Below are positions 1 through 6,355 of a DNA stretch of 23,906 nucleotides, piece after piece. Position 1 is the first letter of the stretch; every line of letters begins with the position of its first letter. Below the pieces are notes generated by a model. The model made no database searches, had not been told where the DNA came from, and was given only the letters and a program-made list of their open reading frames with translations. The translations under genes and the position numbers were made by a program. Where the stretch lies: positions 1 through 23,906 of IMG/VR virus record IMGVR_UViG_3300034375_007836; one strand, given 5' to 3'. The DNA comes from a virus.

Positions 1-2
1 CC

Positions 3-106
3 GGGGGGGGGTACCCCAGTGCACATGACCCCAGTAGCCCCTATTAGCGTAAGCATATAAGCATGTTGTACCTCGTTTATGAATAGAACGCTCCCCTAGT
101 AGCCCC
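3..106. repeat. GC-rich left edge with short C-tract direct repeats
   Basis: This gene-poor edge has nine G residues at 3-11 that form the palindrome GGGGTACCCC at 8-17. The element CCCCAGTAGCCCC at 29-41 is nearly repeated as CCCCTAGTAGCCCC at 93-106, and a partial copy CCCCAGT lies at 14-20. On the minus strand these are G4 tracts. A ribosome-binding-type leader on the minus strand (GAGGTACAAC just before an ATG at 62-64) opens only a six-codon frame (MLICLR, stop at 44-46). No convincing gene is seen here. An ATG at 24-26 on the minus strand could start a gene running off the left edge, but only eight codons are visible. Confidence 0.4.
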
Positions 107-382
107 TTACCTTCTTCCGCTTCTGTATGAAGCTCTACGGGTGCGAGGTTGAGTTCTTCTTCTTGTATCTCTGTAGGAAGCTCTACGGGTTCGAGATTCG
201 ACTCTCCGCTTCCCTGAAGTAGTTTTCTTCTTCGGCTTCGAGGCTGGTACGCTTCCCCTTAGTTCTCCATCCCTATACATTCGGAAAGCTATAGCGCGCG
301 CTTGATCTAGTCCGAATCCTTCTCGCTGAAGCTTTGAAACTTTATAGGAGATGAGCTCATTATCTTTTTTACTTCGTGCCAT
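107..382 (-). CDS. Small basic protein with duplicated Arg-rich tail (protamine-like)
   Basis: A 91-residue protein with two parts. Residues 1-43 form a predicted helical region with the pattern KVSKLQREGFGLDQARAIAF, which resembles short motifs I recall from many phage and large-virus proteins (KLxREGYPxxQAVAIA); this is memory, not a search. Residues 47-91 are almost all Lys, Arg, Ser and Thr, with TRRASYR occurring twice, at about residues 65 and 82. Such tails bind nucleic acid non-specifically, so a DNA-compaction or packaging role is possible but inferred. GGAGG lies about 7 bases before the ATG at 380-382. The start overlaps the end of the upstream gene by 14 bases, so the two are probably co-translated. 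Confidence 0.7.
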   Translation of the reverse strand: MARSKKDNELISYKVSKLQREGFGLDQARAIAFRMYRDGELRGSVPASKPKKKTTSGKRRVESRTRRASYRDTRRRTQPRTRRASYRSGRR

Positions 383-680
383 AGCGAGCCTCCAGTTCTC
401 TGATGATGATTAGAACCGTACCTAGTAACCCAAGGATGGGAAAGGCTTCCGTATGGGGAGCGCATTCGTATCCGCGAGGATTCCACTTGATATCTAAGTA
501 AGGTATACCATTCACTGTTATAATAGAGGTATCTCCGATGCGAGTATGCTTAACTCCTTCGGGATACTTTGCGATGCCATCTGATAAGAGAGTAATCGCT
601 TCTTCGATGGGTAGATCCCATCCCAGATCGATTCTCCCGAATACAGATTGGATAATAGATTCGTTCTCATTCATAATCAT
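369..680 (-). CDS. Hypothetical protein with C-terminal hydrophobic segment
   Basis: A 103-residue protein that I do not recognise. The N-terminal two thirds look soluble and mixed alpha/beta. Residues about 79-93 (AFPILGLLGTVLIII) are strongly hydrophobic and are followed by a charged end, so the protein could be anchored in the inner membrane by its C terminus or have a buried helix. Two ATGs (678-680 and 672-674) are possible starts; only a weak GAG precedes the first. The gene diverges from the rightward gene at 704 with about 23 bases between the two ATGs, so the promoters of the pair must overlap or lie inside the opposite gene. Confidence 0.65.
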   Translation of the reverse strand: MIMNENESIIQSVFGRIDLGWDLPIEEAITLLSDGIAKYPEGVKHTRIGDTSIITVNGIPYLDIKWNPRGYECAPHTEAFPILGLLGTVLIIIRELEARYGTK

Positions 681-703
681 AATATAACTCAGGATTGACC
701 GTT

Positions 704-1051
704 ATGCCTACTATAAACGTACCAAAGAACATTCAGCTCATAGCCCAAAGAGCTATCGATTATAATCTATCCCTCCCGATGAGTAAGAGAGCGGCCTATA
801 AGGATTCAGAGAAGGGAGAGAGAGTTCCCGGTACTGGAATGAGAACCGCGAGAAGAATCGCTTCGGGTGCGGTTGACTTAGAGCAGCTTCAGTTAATGGA
901 TGCGTGGTTCGCTAGGCATGGAGAAGCGGAGGAGGAGAGCCTCGCGCGTAGAGATAAGACATCCAAGGCAGCAATTGCATGGGCCTTATGGGGAGGAACC
1001 CCAGCTCGGAGATGGGTAAAGCAAGCTATAAAGAAGCTTGAAAACAGATAA
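704..1051 (+). CDS. Conserved phage-type small protein with WALWGG motif
   Basis: This is one of only two rightward genes in the window. An in-frame TTG at 695 extends the frame, but the ATG at 704 has AGGA nine bases upstream and is the better start, giving 115 residues. The protein is basic and helical. Residues about 44-62 hold a GxGMRTARRIASG pattern, residues about 67-74 a DAWFARHG segment, and residues about 90-102 IAWALWGGTPARRW. I recall this RAxxLA ... FxRH ... WALWGG layout from short domains in other phage proteins, but its function is unknown to me. The last codons contain the first ACAGAT repeat of the putative origin (1044-1049), so gene and origin overlap. A possible promoter (TTGGAT at 648-653, CATAAT at 672-677) is weak. 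Confidence 0.75.
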   Translation: MPTINVPKNIQLIAQRAIDYNLSLPMSKRAAYKDSEKGERVPGTGMRTARRIASGAVDLEQLQLMDAWFARHGEAEEESLARRDKTSKAAIAWALWGGTPARRWVKQAIKKLENR

Positions 1052-1101
1052 CCGCGCTCTAAATACAGATGATAACAGATGATATACAGATGAAAACAGA
1101 T
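1044..1101 (+). repeat. Left iteron array (ACAGAT x5)
   Basis: Copies lie at 1044-1049, 1065-1070, 1075-1080, 1086-1091 and 1096-1101. The middle copies extend to ACAGATGATA or ACAGATGAAA; the innermost reads ACAGATACCA. A degenerate CCAGAT follows at 1103-1108. The outermost copy is inside the last codons of the rightward gene. The slot between the first and second copies (about one turn) is empty, which accounts for the 21-base step. Confidence 0.9.
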
Positions 1102-1170
1102 ACCAGATTCTCCTATTACTTCGGTGTTGCCTTAGGTATAGCTTGTTTTTTAGCTTCCTACGTACTTCGG

Positions 1171-1228
1171 CCCTATATATAATATAATTACTACTATTAA
1201 AAAAGTATTCTATATATAGATTATAGGG
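1171..1228. other. AT-rich core with CCCTATA/TATAGGG inverted repeat
   Basis: Almost only A and T between the short inverted ends CCCTATA (1171-1177) and TATAGGG (1222-1228). It includes TATAAT-like hexamers at 1178-1183 and 1183-1188 and an A6 run at 1199-1204. It sits near the centre of the mirrored repeats, where an origin would be expected to melt. It could also hold promoters; no good -35 box was found. Confidence 0.55.
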
Positions 1229-1287
1229 AGAATATCGGTTTTTTTGGCTACACTTACGAAGCTATCGAGGCTATAACAGATTAGGGT

Positions 1288-1345
1288 ATCTGTAATCATC
1301 TGTATTTTATCTGTAATCATCTGTATAATCTATCGAAGTATCTGT
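1288..1345 (-). repeat. Right iteron array (ATCTGT x5, inverted)
   Basis: Copies lie at 1288-1293, 1298-1303, 1309-1314, 1319-1324 and 1340-1345. Read on the minus strand they give ACAGAT followed by ACCC, GATT, AAAA, GATT and ACTT. The innermost copies of both arrays share the ACC extension. A degenerate ATCTAT at 1328-1333 partly fills the empty slot. One additional copy in the opposite orientation lies at 1276-1281, making a small inverted pair with 1288-1293. Confidence 0.9.
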
Positions 1346-1405
1346 TATCGATGGATTATTCTACGCGGTAGAACTGAAGTATTAGTTAATCTACAGAGAA
1401 AAAAA

Positions 1406-1439
1406 CAAACCCCAAGGGGAGAGAAGCCCTTGAGGTTTG
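1406..1439 (-). terminator. Rho-independent terminator of the replication operon
   Basis: Thirteen bases at 1406-1418 (CAAACCCCAAGGG) pair with 1427-1439 (CCCTTGAGGTTTG) with one C/A mismatch, around an 8-base loop. On the minus strand the stem is followed by TTTTTTT. It lies 86 bases past the stop of the VapE gene and would protect the origin from leftward transcription. The remaining intergenic sequence (1346-1405 and 1440-1524) shows nothing else I can name. Confidence 0.8.
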
Positions 1440-1524
1440 AAAAACAACATAATAACCGATAGCCTGAAGCATTAATCAATCATTATTATTATAATCACTT
1501 CGAGATTAGAATCAAGTGAAAAGA

Positions 1525-2787
1525 TTATTTTAATCTCCAAACTCTAGTTCCTTCGGATACTACCTGCTCATATCCATAGTCTCTAGCGATCTGAGCGATC
1601 CTTCGCGCATTACCTGAATGTTGCTGGGATACTGGAAGCTCTATCTCCTTCATAATCATCGAGGTAGTATTCTTCCCAGATACAATGGCATCCCGTACCT
1701 GTAGTGCCCAAGGATCATCGATTATGTAAGCTTGCTGGAGATGGGATAGCATCGCTTGAGAATCGCGCTCCAGATGCCATATCTCTCTATCTCTGAGAGC
1801 CTCCATAGCCTCAGCGAATATTTGATCTCGCCAAGTTCTTAGATAATCCGTATCGATACTTCCCGTACACGTGATAGGCCATACCCTTCTCTCTGGTCCA
1901 TCGCTAAGGAACTGATAGTTATTCGAGGTTCCAGCGAATACCACTCTCCTTTGATAGCTCTTAGGGAACTGTTGATATGATGGCCTGAACTTATCGGATG
2001 CGCTAGATATGAATGCTTTGAAGTTATCCGCGGTTCTTCCCTGTAGCGAATGGAGCTCTGCGAGTTCCCATAGCCAAGTCTCCGAGGAATGAATAAGCTC
2101 TAATGAATCCTTCTTCGAGATATCGAGCGGAGAGTCAGCGAACCAAGCTTCCCCGATAAGAGTTTTTAACGCGGTAGACTTCCCTAATCCCTTCTCTCCA
2201 CAGAGTACGAGGAAGGTATCCATCTTACACCCCGGATAGATGATTCGAGCTACCAGAGATAGGACCCACTTACGAGACATCTCTCTAATAAGTTGTTTCG
2301 AACCCTTGATAACTTGAGCGCGGAATACTACTTCGAAAAGATCATCGATTCGATGGCTGCCATCCCACTTGAGACTATTCAAGTAATCTTTAATCGGTTC
2401 TTCGATATTCTGATAGGCTACCCGTAGAACTGCGCGCTTGATATCGTGAGATGGGTACTTTATCCGGTAGCATCTCTCTACATGTAATCCAATATCTTCG
2501 AGATGCGGATCCCAGAGCTCCTCTCCATTCCACTTAATTTTATTCGCGTGATCATTGAAGCATAGCGTAGCGAACTCTGGATCATTCTCCAATATAACCG
2601 CGAGATTATTACGATTCGCGAATGGTTTGATCGCTCTCTTGAGGTTCCCTTCTTTATCATACTGCGGAGAAGGCTTCTCCAACATATCCCACGTATCGAT
2701 ATCCGCTCCCTCTGGAGCGTGTTTATATTCTGCATCGATCCCCATCTCGGATGCGAGCTGGAGTAGTTTTCTCATGTTCTCATTCAT
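1525..2787 (-). CDS. VapE-family (virulence-associated E) replicative helicase
   Basis: A 420-residue protein of the VapE family, P-loop ATPases related to superfamily 3 helicases that replicate phages, satellites and plasmids. The Walker A motif GEKGLGKST is at residues 197-205, a Walker B-like WLWELAEL at 238-245, a sensor-like VVFAGTSNN at 282-290, and GPERRVWP at 297-304 carries the probable arginine finger. The upstream part (residues about 55-150) has the usual family features, including the YLNSLKWDGSHRIDDLF stretch. Residues about 375-420 look like a winged helix that could contact DNA. The start overlaps the previous stop as ATGA (2784-2787). The gene is last in its operon, next to the mirrored repeats, and is the best candidate for the helicase that unwinds them. 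Confidence 0.9.
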   Translation of the reverse strand: MNENMRKLLQLASEMGIDAEYKHAPEGADIDTWDMLEKPSPQYDKEGNLKRAIKPFANRNNLAVILENDPEFATLCFNDHANKIKWNGEELWDPHLEDIGLHVERCYRIKYPSHDIKRAVLRVAYQNIEEPIKDYLNSLKWDGSHRIDDLFEVVFRAQVIKGSKQLIREMSRKWVLSLVARIIYPGCKMDTFLVLCGEKGLGKSTALKTLIGEAWFADSPLDISKKDSLELIHSSETWLWELAELHSLQGRTADNFKAFISSASDKFRPSYQQFPKSYQRRVVFAGTSNNYQFLSDGPERRVWPITCTGSIDTDYLRTWRDQIFAEAMEALRDREIWHLERDSQAMLSHLQQAYIIDDPWALQVRDAIVSGKNTTSMIMKEIELPVSQQHSGNARRIAQIARDYGYEQVVSEGTRVWRLK

Positions 2788-3053
2788 TTTTTACTAGCCT
2801 CGATTCGTTCTACTGCGTGATAATAAGCTCTGGTGGACTTGATAGCCTCCAATAAGAGCGCATGGAAGTTATCTTTATCTCCTCCTTGCTTCTCATTGAT
2901 TACCTCACAGAATATCACCAGATTCGCGCTCGTGGGATCGTATCTTTTAGCGGTGTTAAAAGTACCCTGACCGAACCCATTCTCTACTACGAACGAAGTT
3001 ACGCTCTTTCCAATTTGTCTTATTTTTGTTGTGGCCCATTTTGAATAATGCAT
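2784..3053 (-). CDS. Small protein of unknown function in the replication operon
   Basis: An 89-residue protein that I do not recognise. It is mixed and soluble-looking, with a central segment (NLVIFCEVINEKQGGDKDNF, residues about 44-63) and a helical C terminus. The ATG at 3051-3053 follows the phage's recurring leader GAGGTACAAA, and the stop overlaps the VapE start as ATGA, so it is probably translated with the helicase. A single-strand binding or helicase-loader role would fit the position, but nothing in the sequence proves it. Confidence 0.75.
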   Translation of the reverse strand: MHYSKWATTKIRQIGKSVTSFVVENGFGQGTFNTAKRYDPTSANLVIFCEVINEKQGGDKDNFHALLLEAIKSTRAYYHAVERIEASKK

Positions 3054-3074
3054 TTTGTACCTCTGATTATTCGG

Positions 3075-3371
3075 TTATTTAAGTTGTTTTTCAGCTCTCC
3101 TTCTGTATCGAGTAGTAGCGAGCTGGTATTCTACTATCGACTCCATTGTAGACTTAATGATTTGATCGAACTCCTGTTCATTTCGTGCGAGCGCATCACA
3201 TATCACGATCCACGAATCCAAGCGAGGTAAAGTTCTACCCTGCATCCATCTTAATATCGTACTCTTAGGGATTCCGGCTTTATCCTCTAGTATATCGAGG
3301 TTCCACTTACGAACTTCGATATATCTGAATAGTCTCATTCCCCAAGGAGTTAAAGTTTTAGGCATTCTCAT
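3075..3371 (-). CDS. XRE/Cro-type helix-turn-helix DNA-binding protein
   Basis: The frame is open from 3404, but the start that fits is the ATG at 3369-3371: GGAGG lies about 8 bases upstream and it overlaps the primase stop as ATGA. That gives 98 residues. Residues about 6-55 form a helix-turn-helix domain of the lambda-repressor-like fold, with the recognition pattern AGIPKSTILRWMQGRTLP. The rest is a helical, basic C-terminal tail. It could be an operon repressor or the protein that binds the ACAGAT arrays; being between primase and helicase favours a replication role, by inference only. A lone ACAGAT occurs at 3373-3378, inside its own leader, but single copies occur elsewhere at about chance frequency. 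Confidence 0.8.
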   Translation of the reverse strand: MRMPKTLTPWGMRLFRYIEVRKWNLDILEDKAGIPKSTILRWMQGRTLPRLDSWIVICDALARNEQEFDQIIKSTMESIVEYQLATTRYRRRAEKQLK

Positions 3372-4219
3372 AACAGATCCTCCAGTTTGCCCCACCATGT
3401 ACATTTATTCGCGCGGTTACAGTGAGGCCATAAAACCGCGTGAGGAAGCGAAGGATCGATAGAGAAGTAAACCTCATTCTCTCCACAGCTAGGGCACCGG
3501 ATACCGCGAGCCATATTACCCTCGACATTTGCCCCAGCTTTATTCGCTACTCCCATTCTAAATTCTGGATTATGGAATAGAGCCTCGATTCCCATTTTTT
3601 GTCCTTCTTTGCGCGAAGTCCATCTCTGGTATCTTCGAACAATCTTCGGAGCCTCGATGGGAATATGGGAGTAATCGAGATCGAAGTAGTTCCCAGTATG
3701 GTTATCGAATACCTCATGCACTTCCGAAGCTCCCTCATAATCAGGATGAGCGAATCGATAATACATTCGTGCACAATCGGTAAGAGCATTCGAATCCGGT
3801 TTTCCTACTGCGATAATCAGATCCCAGAACTCCTTAGCGGCCTTCGCTGCTCGCTTCCAGTCCTGAGCTGGTATAGGATTCTTCAGAGGAAGGATTACTC
3901 TATACTTATGATGGGCTTCGGAATGGGAGAAGGAAGTATGGAATAGATAATCATAATCTAAGAAGTTGTTATGGAATGCTATATCCGTACCATCATCCAT
4001 ATCGAATACTAGGCAAGAGATGAACCGCGCATTCGCTCCAGATCTACTTCCATCGAAGCTAGTAGGACTCCATAGAGGTAGAGTATTCTTCTGGGTTACA
4101 GGATAAGGTACTGCTGGCATCAGAAGCCCTCTACCCAGATCTCTCCGGGATACCTCATGAGAGATGGGGATCCTCGCGTATCGATTGGAGAATAAAGATA
4201 TCTTGAATCGTTTATCCAT
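3368..4219 (-). CDS. Archaeo-eukaryotic-type primase (PrimPol) with zinc finger
   Basis: This protein makes primers, and possibly DNA, for phage replication. Numbering from the first Met of the open frame (4222), residues 73-77 (FDMDD) give the metal-binding acidic pair, residues about 97-112 (SFSHSEAHHKYRVILP) the nucleotide-binding sxH-type motif followed by the typical RVILPL strand, and D149 in DCARMYYRF is the third acidic position. The C terminus has CxxC at 243-246 and Cys at 268 and 274, a likely zinc ribbon for template recognition. GGAGG lies 2 bases before the first ATG and 5 before the second, so 4219 (283 residues) is the preferred start. It lacks its own helicase domain; the VapE gene downstream probably supplies that, as split versions of fused primase-helicases do. 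Confidence 0.85.
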   Translation of the reverse strand: MDKRFKISLFSNRYARIPISHEVSRRDLGRGLLMPAVPYPVTQKNTLPLWSPTSFDGSRSGANARFISCLVFDMDDGTDIAFHNNFLDYDYLFHTSFSHSEAHHKYRVILPLKNPIPAQDWKRAAKAAKEFWDLIIAVGKPDSNALTDCARMYYRFAHPDYEGASEVHEVFDNHTGNYFDLDYSHIPIEAPKIVRRYQRWTSRKEGQKMGIEALFHNPEFRMGVANKAGANVEGNMARGIRCPSCGENEVYFSIDPSLPHAVLWPHCNRANKCTWWGKLEDLL

Positions 4220-4847
4220 CATCCCCTCCGAATAATCTGAGTTGTCTGGAATGCTTCTCGAAGCGTGCTACCGCTTTCGAATGATAATCGGGATCGATCT
4301 CCCAAGCATCCAGAGAATATCCAGCATCATAGCAAGCGAGCGCGATACTTCCCGATCCGAGATGAGTATCCAGTATTCTATCCCCTTCCTTCGCGAATTT
4401 ATCCAGTAGCCATCTGTAGAGTTGGAGAGGCTTCTGAGTAGGATGGATCTTTCCCTTCGTTCGATTATCGAATCGGAAGATCGGAGCTGGTTTATTGTAC
4501 GAAGTCCAAGCCATCTCCCATCCTGAGAAGTTCTCCCAAGGTTGGACCTTATCCCAAGCGATTACGCAGCGAGTAGGAGGGAGATCGAAGTAGTTTCCTC
4601 CCCATATAATCTGCTCTTTACTCACTCGGAAGAGCTCCGAGAAGTATTCTGGAGAAGGAGCGGTATCCCATCGATCGATCTTCGTATCTCGATTAAGAGT
4701 TCTATTTTTGAGCTTCCCGGAACCATTGAACGCGCTCTTCGTGTCCACTCCATAGGGAGGATCTACGATAGCGAGATCGTACTGGTTATCCTTCATCTCT
4801 CTCATCGCTTCCAGAGAGCATCCCAGATTCAGATTAATATTACCCAT
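4212..4847 (-). CDS. DNA methyltransferase (N6-adenine or N4-cytosine, beta class)
   Basis: A 211-residue S-adenosylmethionine-dependent methyltransferase. The catalytic DPPY motif is at residues 29-32 and comes before the cofactor-binding motif (ILDTHLGSGSIALAC, residues 158-172), an order typical of the beta class. HPTQKPL at 135-141 is the usual motif preceding the cofactor site. There is no matching restriction enzyme nearby, so this is an orphan enzyme. Protection from host restriction or marking of phage DNA are likely uses. The target sequence cannot be read from the protein. GGAGG is 5 bases before the ATG, and the ends overlap RusA by 8 bases and the primase by up to 11. Confidence 0.9.
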   Translation of the reverse strand: MGNINLNLGCSLEAMREMKDNQYDLAIVDPPYGVDTKSAFNGSGKLKNRTLNRDTKIDRWDTAPSPEYFSELFRVSKEQIIWGGNYFDLPPTRCVIAWDKVQPWENFSGWEMAWTSYNKPAPIFRFDNRTKGKIHPTQKPLQLYRWLLDKFAKEGDRILDTHLGSGSIALACYDAGYSLDAWEIDPDYHSKAVARFEKHSRQLRLFGGDDG

Positions 4848-5289
4848 CTTCCCTCCATTCGTGAATGGTGAATAGAGTATGGGGATCCTCCGAGCGCGAT
4901 GCGTAGTAATCTTCGCATGAGATACACACTACTCGATTATCATCGATCCAGATCTCGCTCTGAGTGATGATATCGAGTACCATCTTCAGTAGATTATCGA
5001 TATCTGGCTTCGTGGTCTTATAGATTCTCCCTTCTGGAGTATCTCCGGCCTTAAGGAATAATCTTTTCGGTCTCGGAGATACGAACGTTACATTCACGCG
5101 GAGAGGCCCTTCTAGCGGCTTCCAGTTCTCTCCTTTCGCTGCTACGAGATGAGCGATCTGATCGTTCTTATATTGTCTGGAGCTCTTAGCGGTGTACGCT
5201 CTACCGCTTCTAGTGAATCGAGGCCTACCCATCGGAACTGGAGTTCCTTGGAGAATCCCCTGATATACTTGTAACCATCCCATAATCAT
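4840..5289 (-). CDS. rusA: RusA-type Holliday junction resolvase
   Basis: A 149-residue endonuclease of the RusA family, which cuts four-way DNA junctions formed in recombination and late replication. The signature KPDIDNLLKMVLD (residues 94-106) carries the two acidic metal ligands and the conserved Lys 102, and the second acidic pair is in WIDDNRV (residues 114-120). Length and order match the family. The ATG at 5287-5289 overlaps the upstream stop as ATGA; an internal ATG at 5281-5283 is equally well placed for the GGAG leader. It probably resolves branched or concatemeric phage DNA before packaging. Confidence 0.92.
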   Translation of the reverse strand: MIMGWLQVYQGILQGTPVPMGRPRFTRSGRAYTAKSSRQYKNDQIAHLVAAKGENWKPLEGPLRVNVTFVSPRPKRLFLKAGDTPEGRIYKTTKPDIDNLLKMVLDIITQSEIWIDDNRVVCISCEDYYASRSEDPHTLFTIHEWREDG

Positions 5290-5771
5290 CTCTCCAGTTC
5301 TATCATCTGAGATAGTTCTTCATACTTCTCGAACCACTCATCCACGAATATAATCTTACATATTCTAACCAGAGATGAGATATTCGGATACATTTCTCCT
5401 GCGATCCACTTCGCGATGGTGGCCTTCGTGAGATCTGAGAGAGAAGCTAGATCCTCATGAGTGAAGTTCGAATCGGTTATATATTCTCCAATCGTTCGAG
5501 CGAACTGTGGATTCTGTAAAGCATCCTGTTTAGAGTATAACCATAACTTCGCTTCCAGTGCATCCGCTCCAGTAAACTCTCGCTTATAGATAAGGCCTTC
5601 TCTCATGAGCTGCGCTTCCCATACCCACATGCAATAGATCGGACTCCAATACCGACATACTACTCCAGTATCCCCATTAATATCGAATCTCTGTTCATCC
5701 CTTCGCTGCCCTGAGTTCTCTCGATATTGTGTTCTTCCATTTCTTCGTATATATGTTCTTCTGTAACTCAT
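5286..5771 (-). CDS. HTH protein with unknown N-terminal domain
   Basis: A 161-residue protein. Residues about 96-142 form an XRE-type helix-turn-helix (YITDSNFTHEDLASLSDL, then KATIAKWIAGEMYPNISSL). The N-terminal 95 residues start very basic (RRTYIRRNGRTQYR) and then become rich in aromatic residues with two Cys (residues 39 and 47); I recognise no domain there. It may regulate the early operon or bind the origin. The operon thus carries two HTH proteins with similar recognition helices, which could be distant paralogues. GGAGG lies before the ATG, and both ends overlap their neighbours as ATGA. Confidence 0.75.
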   Translation of the reverse strand: MSYRRTYIRRNGRTQYRENSGQRRDEQRFDINGDTGVVCRYWSPIYCMWVWEAQLMREGLIYKREFTGADALEAKLWLYSKQDALQNPQFARTIGEYITDSNFTHEDLASLSDLTKATIAKWIAGEMYPNISSLVRICKIIFVDEWFEKYEELSQMIELER

Positions 5772-6172
5772 TGTTCACCTCCATTAATTTTGCATGTTTT
5801 ATATGCGATCTCACAGTCTACGAGAACGGTACATCTTACTAGGCATTTATAATCCTCCGTTCTAAAGTCATGAATCCGTAATACTTCCTTCTTCGAGATG
5901 AAGATCCGATCGATTAATGGATTATTCATCATGGTTTTACAGGTTTTACGAATCCATAGATCATCGATGAATGGTAGAAGCTCCCGTAAGCTAAAGTCAT
6001 GTATATCACTTGGGATAGCATCTATTACACCTCCTCTCCTGAAGGTTCGCATATCCATGTTAGTAAAGGTTGGTATTAGTTGCTTTATCCTTAGAGGACA
6101 TTGGATGGTAATATTTAGAGAGAAGGTTCTTCCTTCATCGAATCTGTTAAGTTGTGGTTCGTTGTAACTCAT
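5768..6172 (-). CDS. Hypothetical protein of the early operon
   Basis: A 134-residue protein that I do not recognise. It has six Cys, three in the C-terminal third (KCLVRCTVLVDCEIAYKTC region), and an Arg/Asp-rich middle with no hydrophobic segment. It starts with MSYNE, much as its downstream neighbour starts with MSYRR, and both follow GGAGGT leaders. The start overlaps the upstream stop as ATGA (6169-6172) and the end overlaps the next start as ATGA. Early-expressed host-takeover genes often look like this, but no function can be assigned. Confidence 0.7.
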   Translation of the reverse strand: MSYNEPQLNRFDEGRTFSLNITIQCPLRIKQLIPTFTNMDMRTFRRGGVIDAIPSDIHDFSLRELLPFIDDLWIRKTCKTMMNNPLIDRIFISKKEVLRIHDFRTEDYKCLVRCTVLVDCEIAYKTCKINGGEQ

Positions 6173-6306
6173 TGTATACCTCCCGTAATAGTTACTGCGA
6201 TAGCGTTAAGCGCGTGAAACATAGGAAACCAGAGCATAACTGCACCCAGTACCACGAATCCGAACCCGATGTTCTTTCCGATTTGTTTAGCTGTTTTTCT
6301 TGTCAT
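6169..6306 (-). CDS. Small single-pass membrane protein
   Basis: The frame is open from 6384, but the start consistent with the phage's leader is the ATG at 6304-6306, preceded by AACGAGGTACAAA. This gives 45 residues: a basic N terminus (MTRKTAKQIGKNIG) followed by one long hydrophobic segment (residues about 15-40, FVVLGAVMLWFPMF and onward). It should sit in the inner membrane with the basic end in the cytoplasm. Possible roles are superinfection exclusion or another host-membrane effect; a holin role is less likely since a better holin sits by the amidase. Confidence 0.65.
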   Translation of the reverse strand: MTRKTAKQIGKNIGFGFVVLGAVMLWFPMFHALNAIAVTITGGIQ

Positions 6307-6355
6307 TTTGTACCTCGTTAGATGAGGAGGAGCTCGAAGGCCCCTCCGATGGTTG

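Larger units (their letters stand above)
1044..1345. other. Putative replication origin: mirror-image iteron arrays around an AT-rich core
   Basis: Five ACAGAT copies face inward from the left (starts 1044, 1065, 1075, 1086, 1096) and five inverted copies ATCTGT face inward from the right (starts 1288, 1298, 1309, 1319, 1340). The steps are 21, 10, 11, 10 and then 10, 11, 10, 21. Each left/right pair has the same midpoint, 1194.5. Ten- to eleven-base steps put all sites on one face of the helix. Between the arrays lie 186 bases, including the very AT-rich stretch at about 1171-1228. The helicase and primase operon ends just to the right. By analogy with iteron plasmids and viral origins this is most likely an origin. 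Centromere-like arrays (such as parC of plasmid R1, with two sets of five 11-bp repeats) are the main alternative. It also fills most of the 473-base gap between genes. Confidence 0.7.

Noticed and set aside
44-64. Gene starting at 64 on the minus strand behind a good ribosome binding site
   Set aside because: The frame stops after six codons; at most a leader peptide.
1102-1287. The mirrored arrays as ends of a small transposon
   Set aside because: Only 186 bases lie between them with no gene, and no target duplication was seen; an origin or centromere explains the site better.
1044-1345. CRISPR array
   Set aside because: Repeats of 6 bases with 4-5 base gaps in two inverted groups do not match CRISPR repeat and spacer lengths.
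3373-3378. ACAGAT in the leader of the HTH gene as an autoregulatory iteron
   Set aside because: A single 6-mer; about a dozen are expected by chance on both strands of this window and several isolated copies are seen inside genes.
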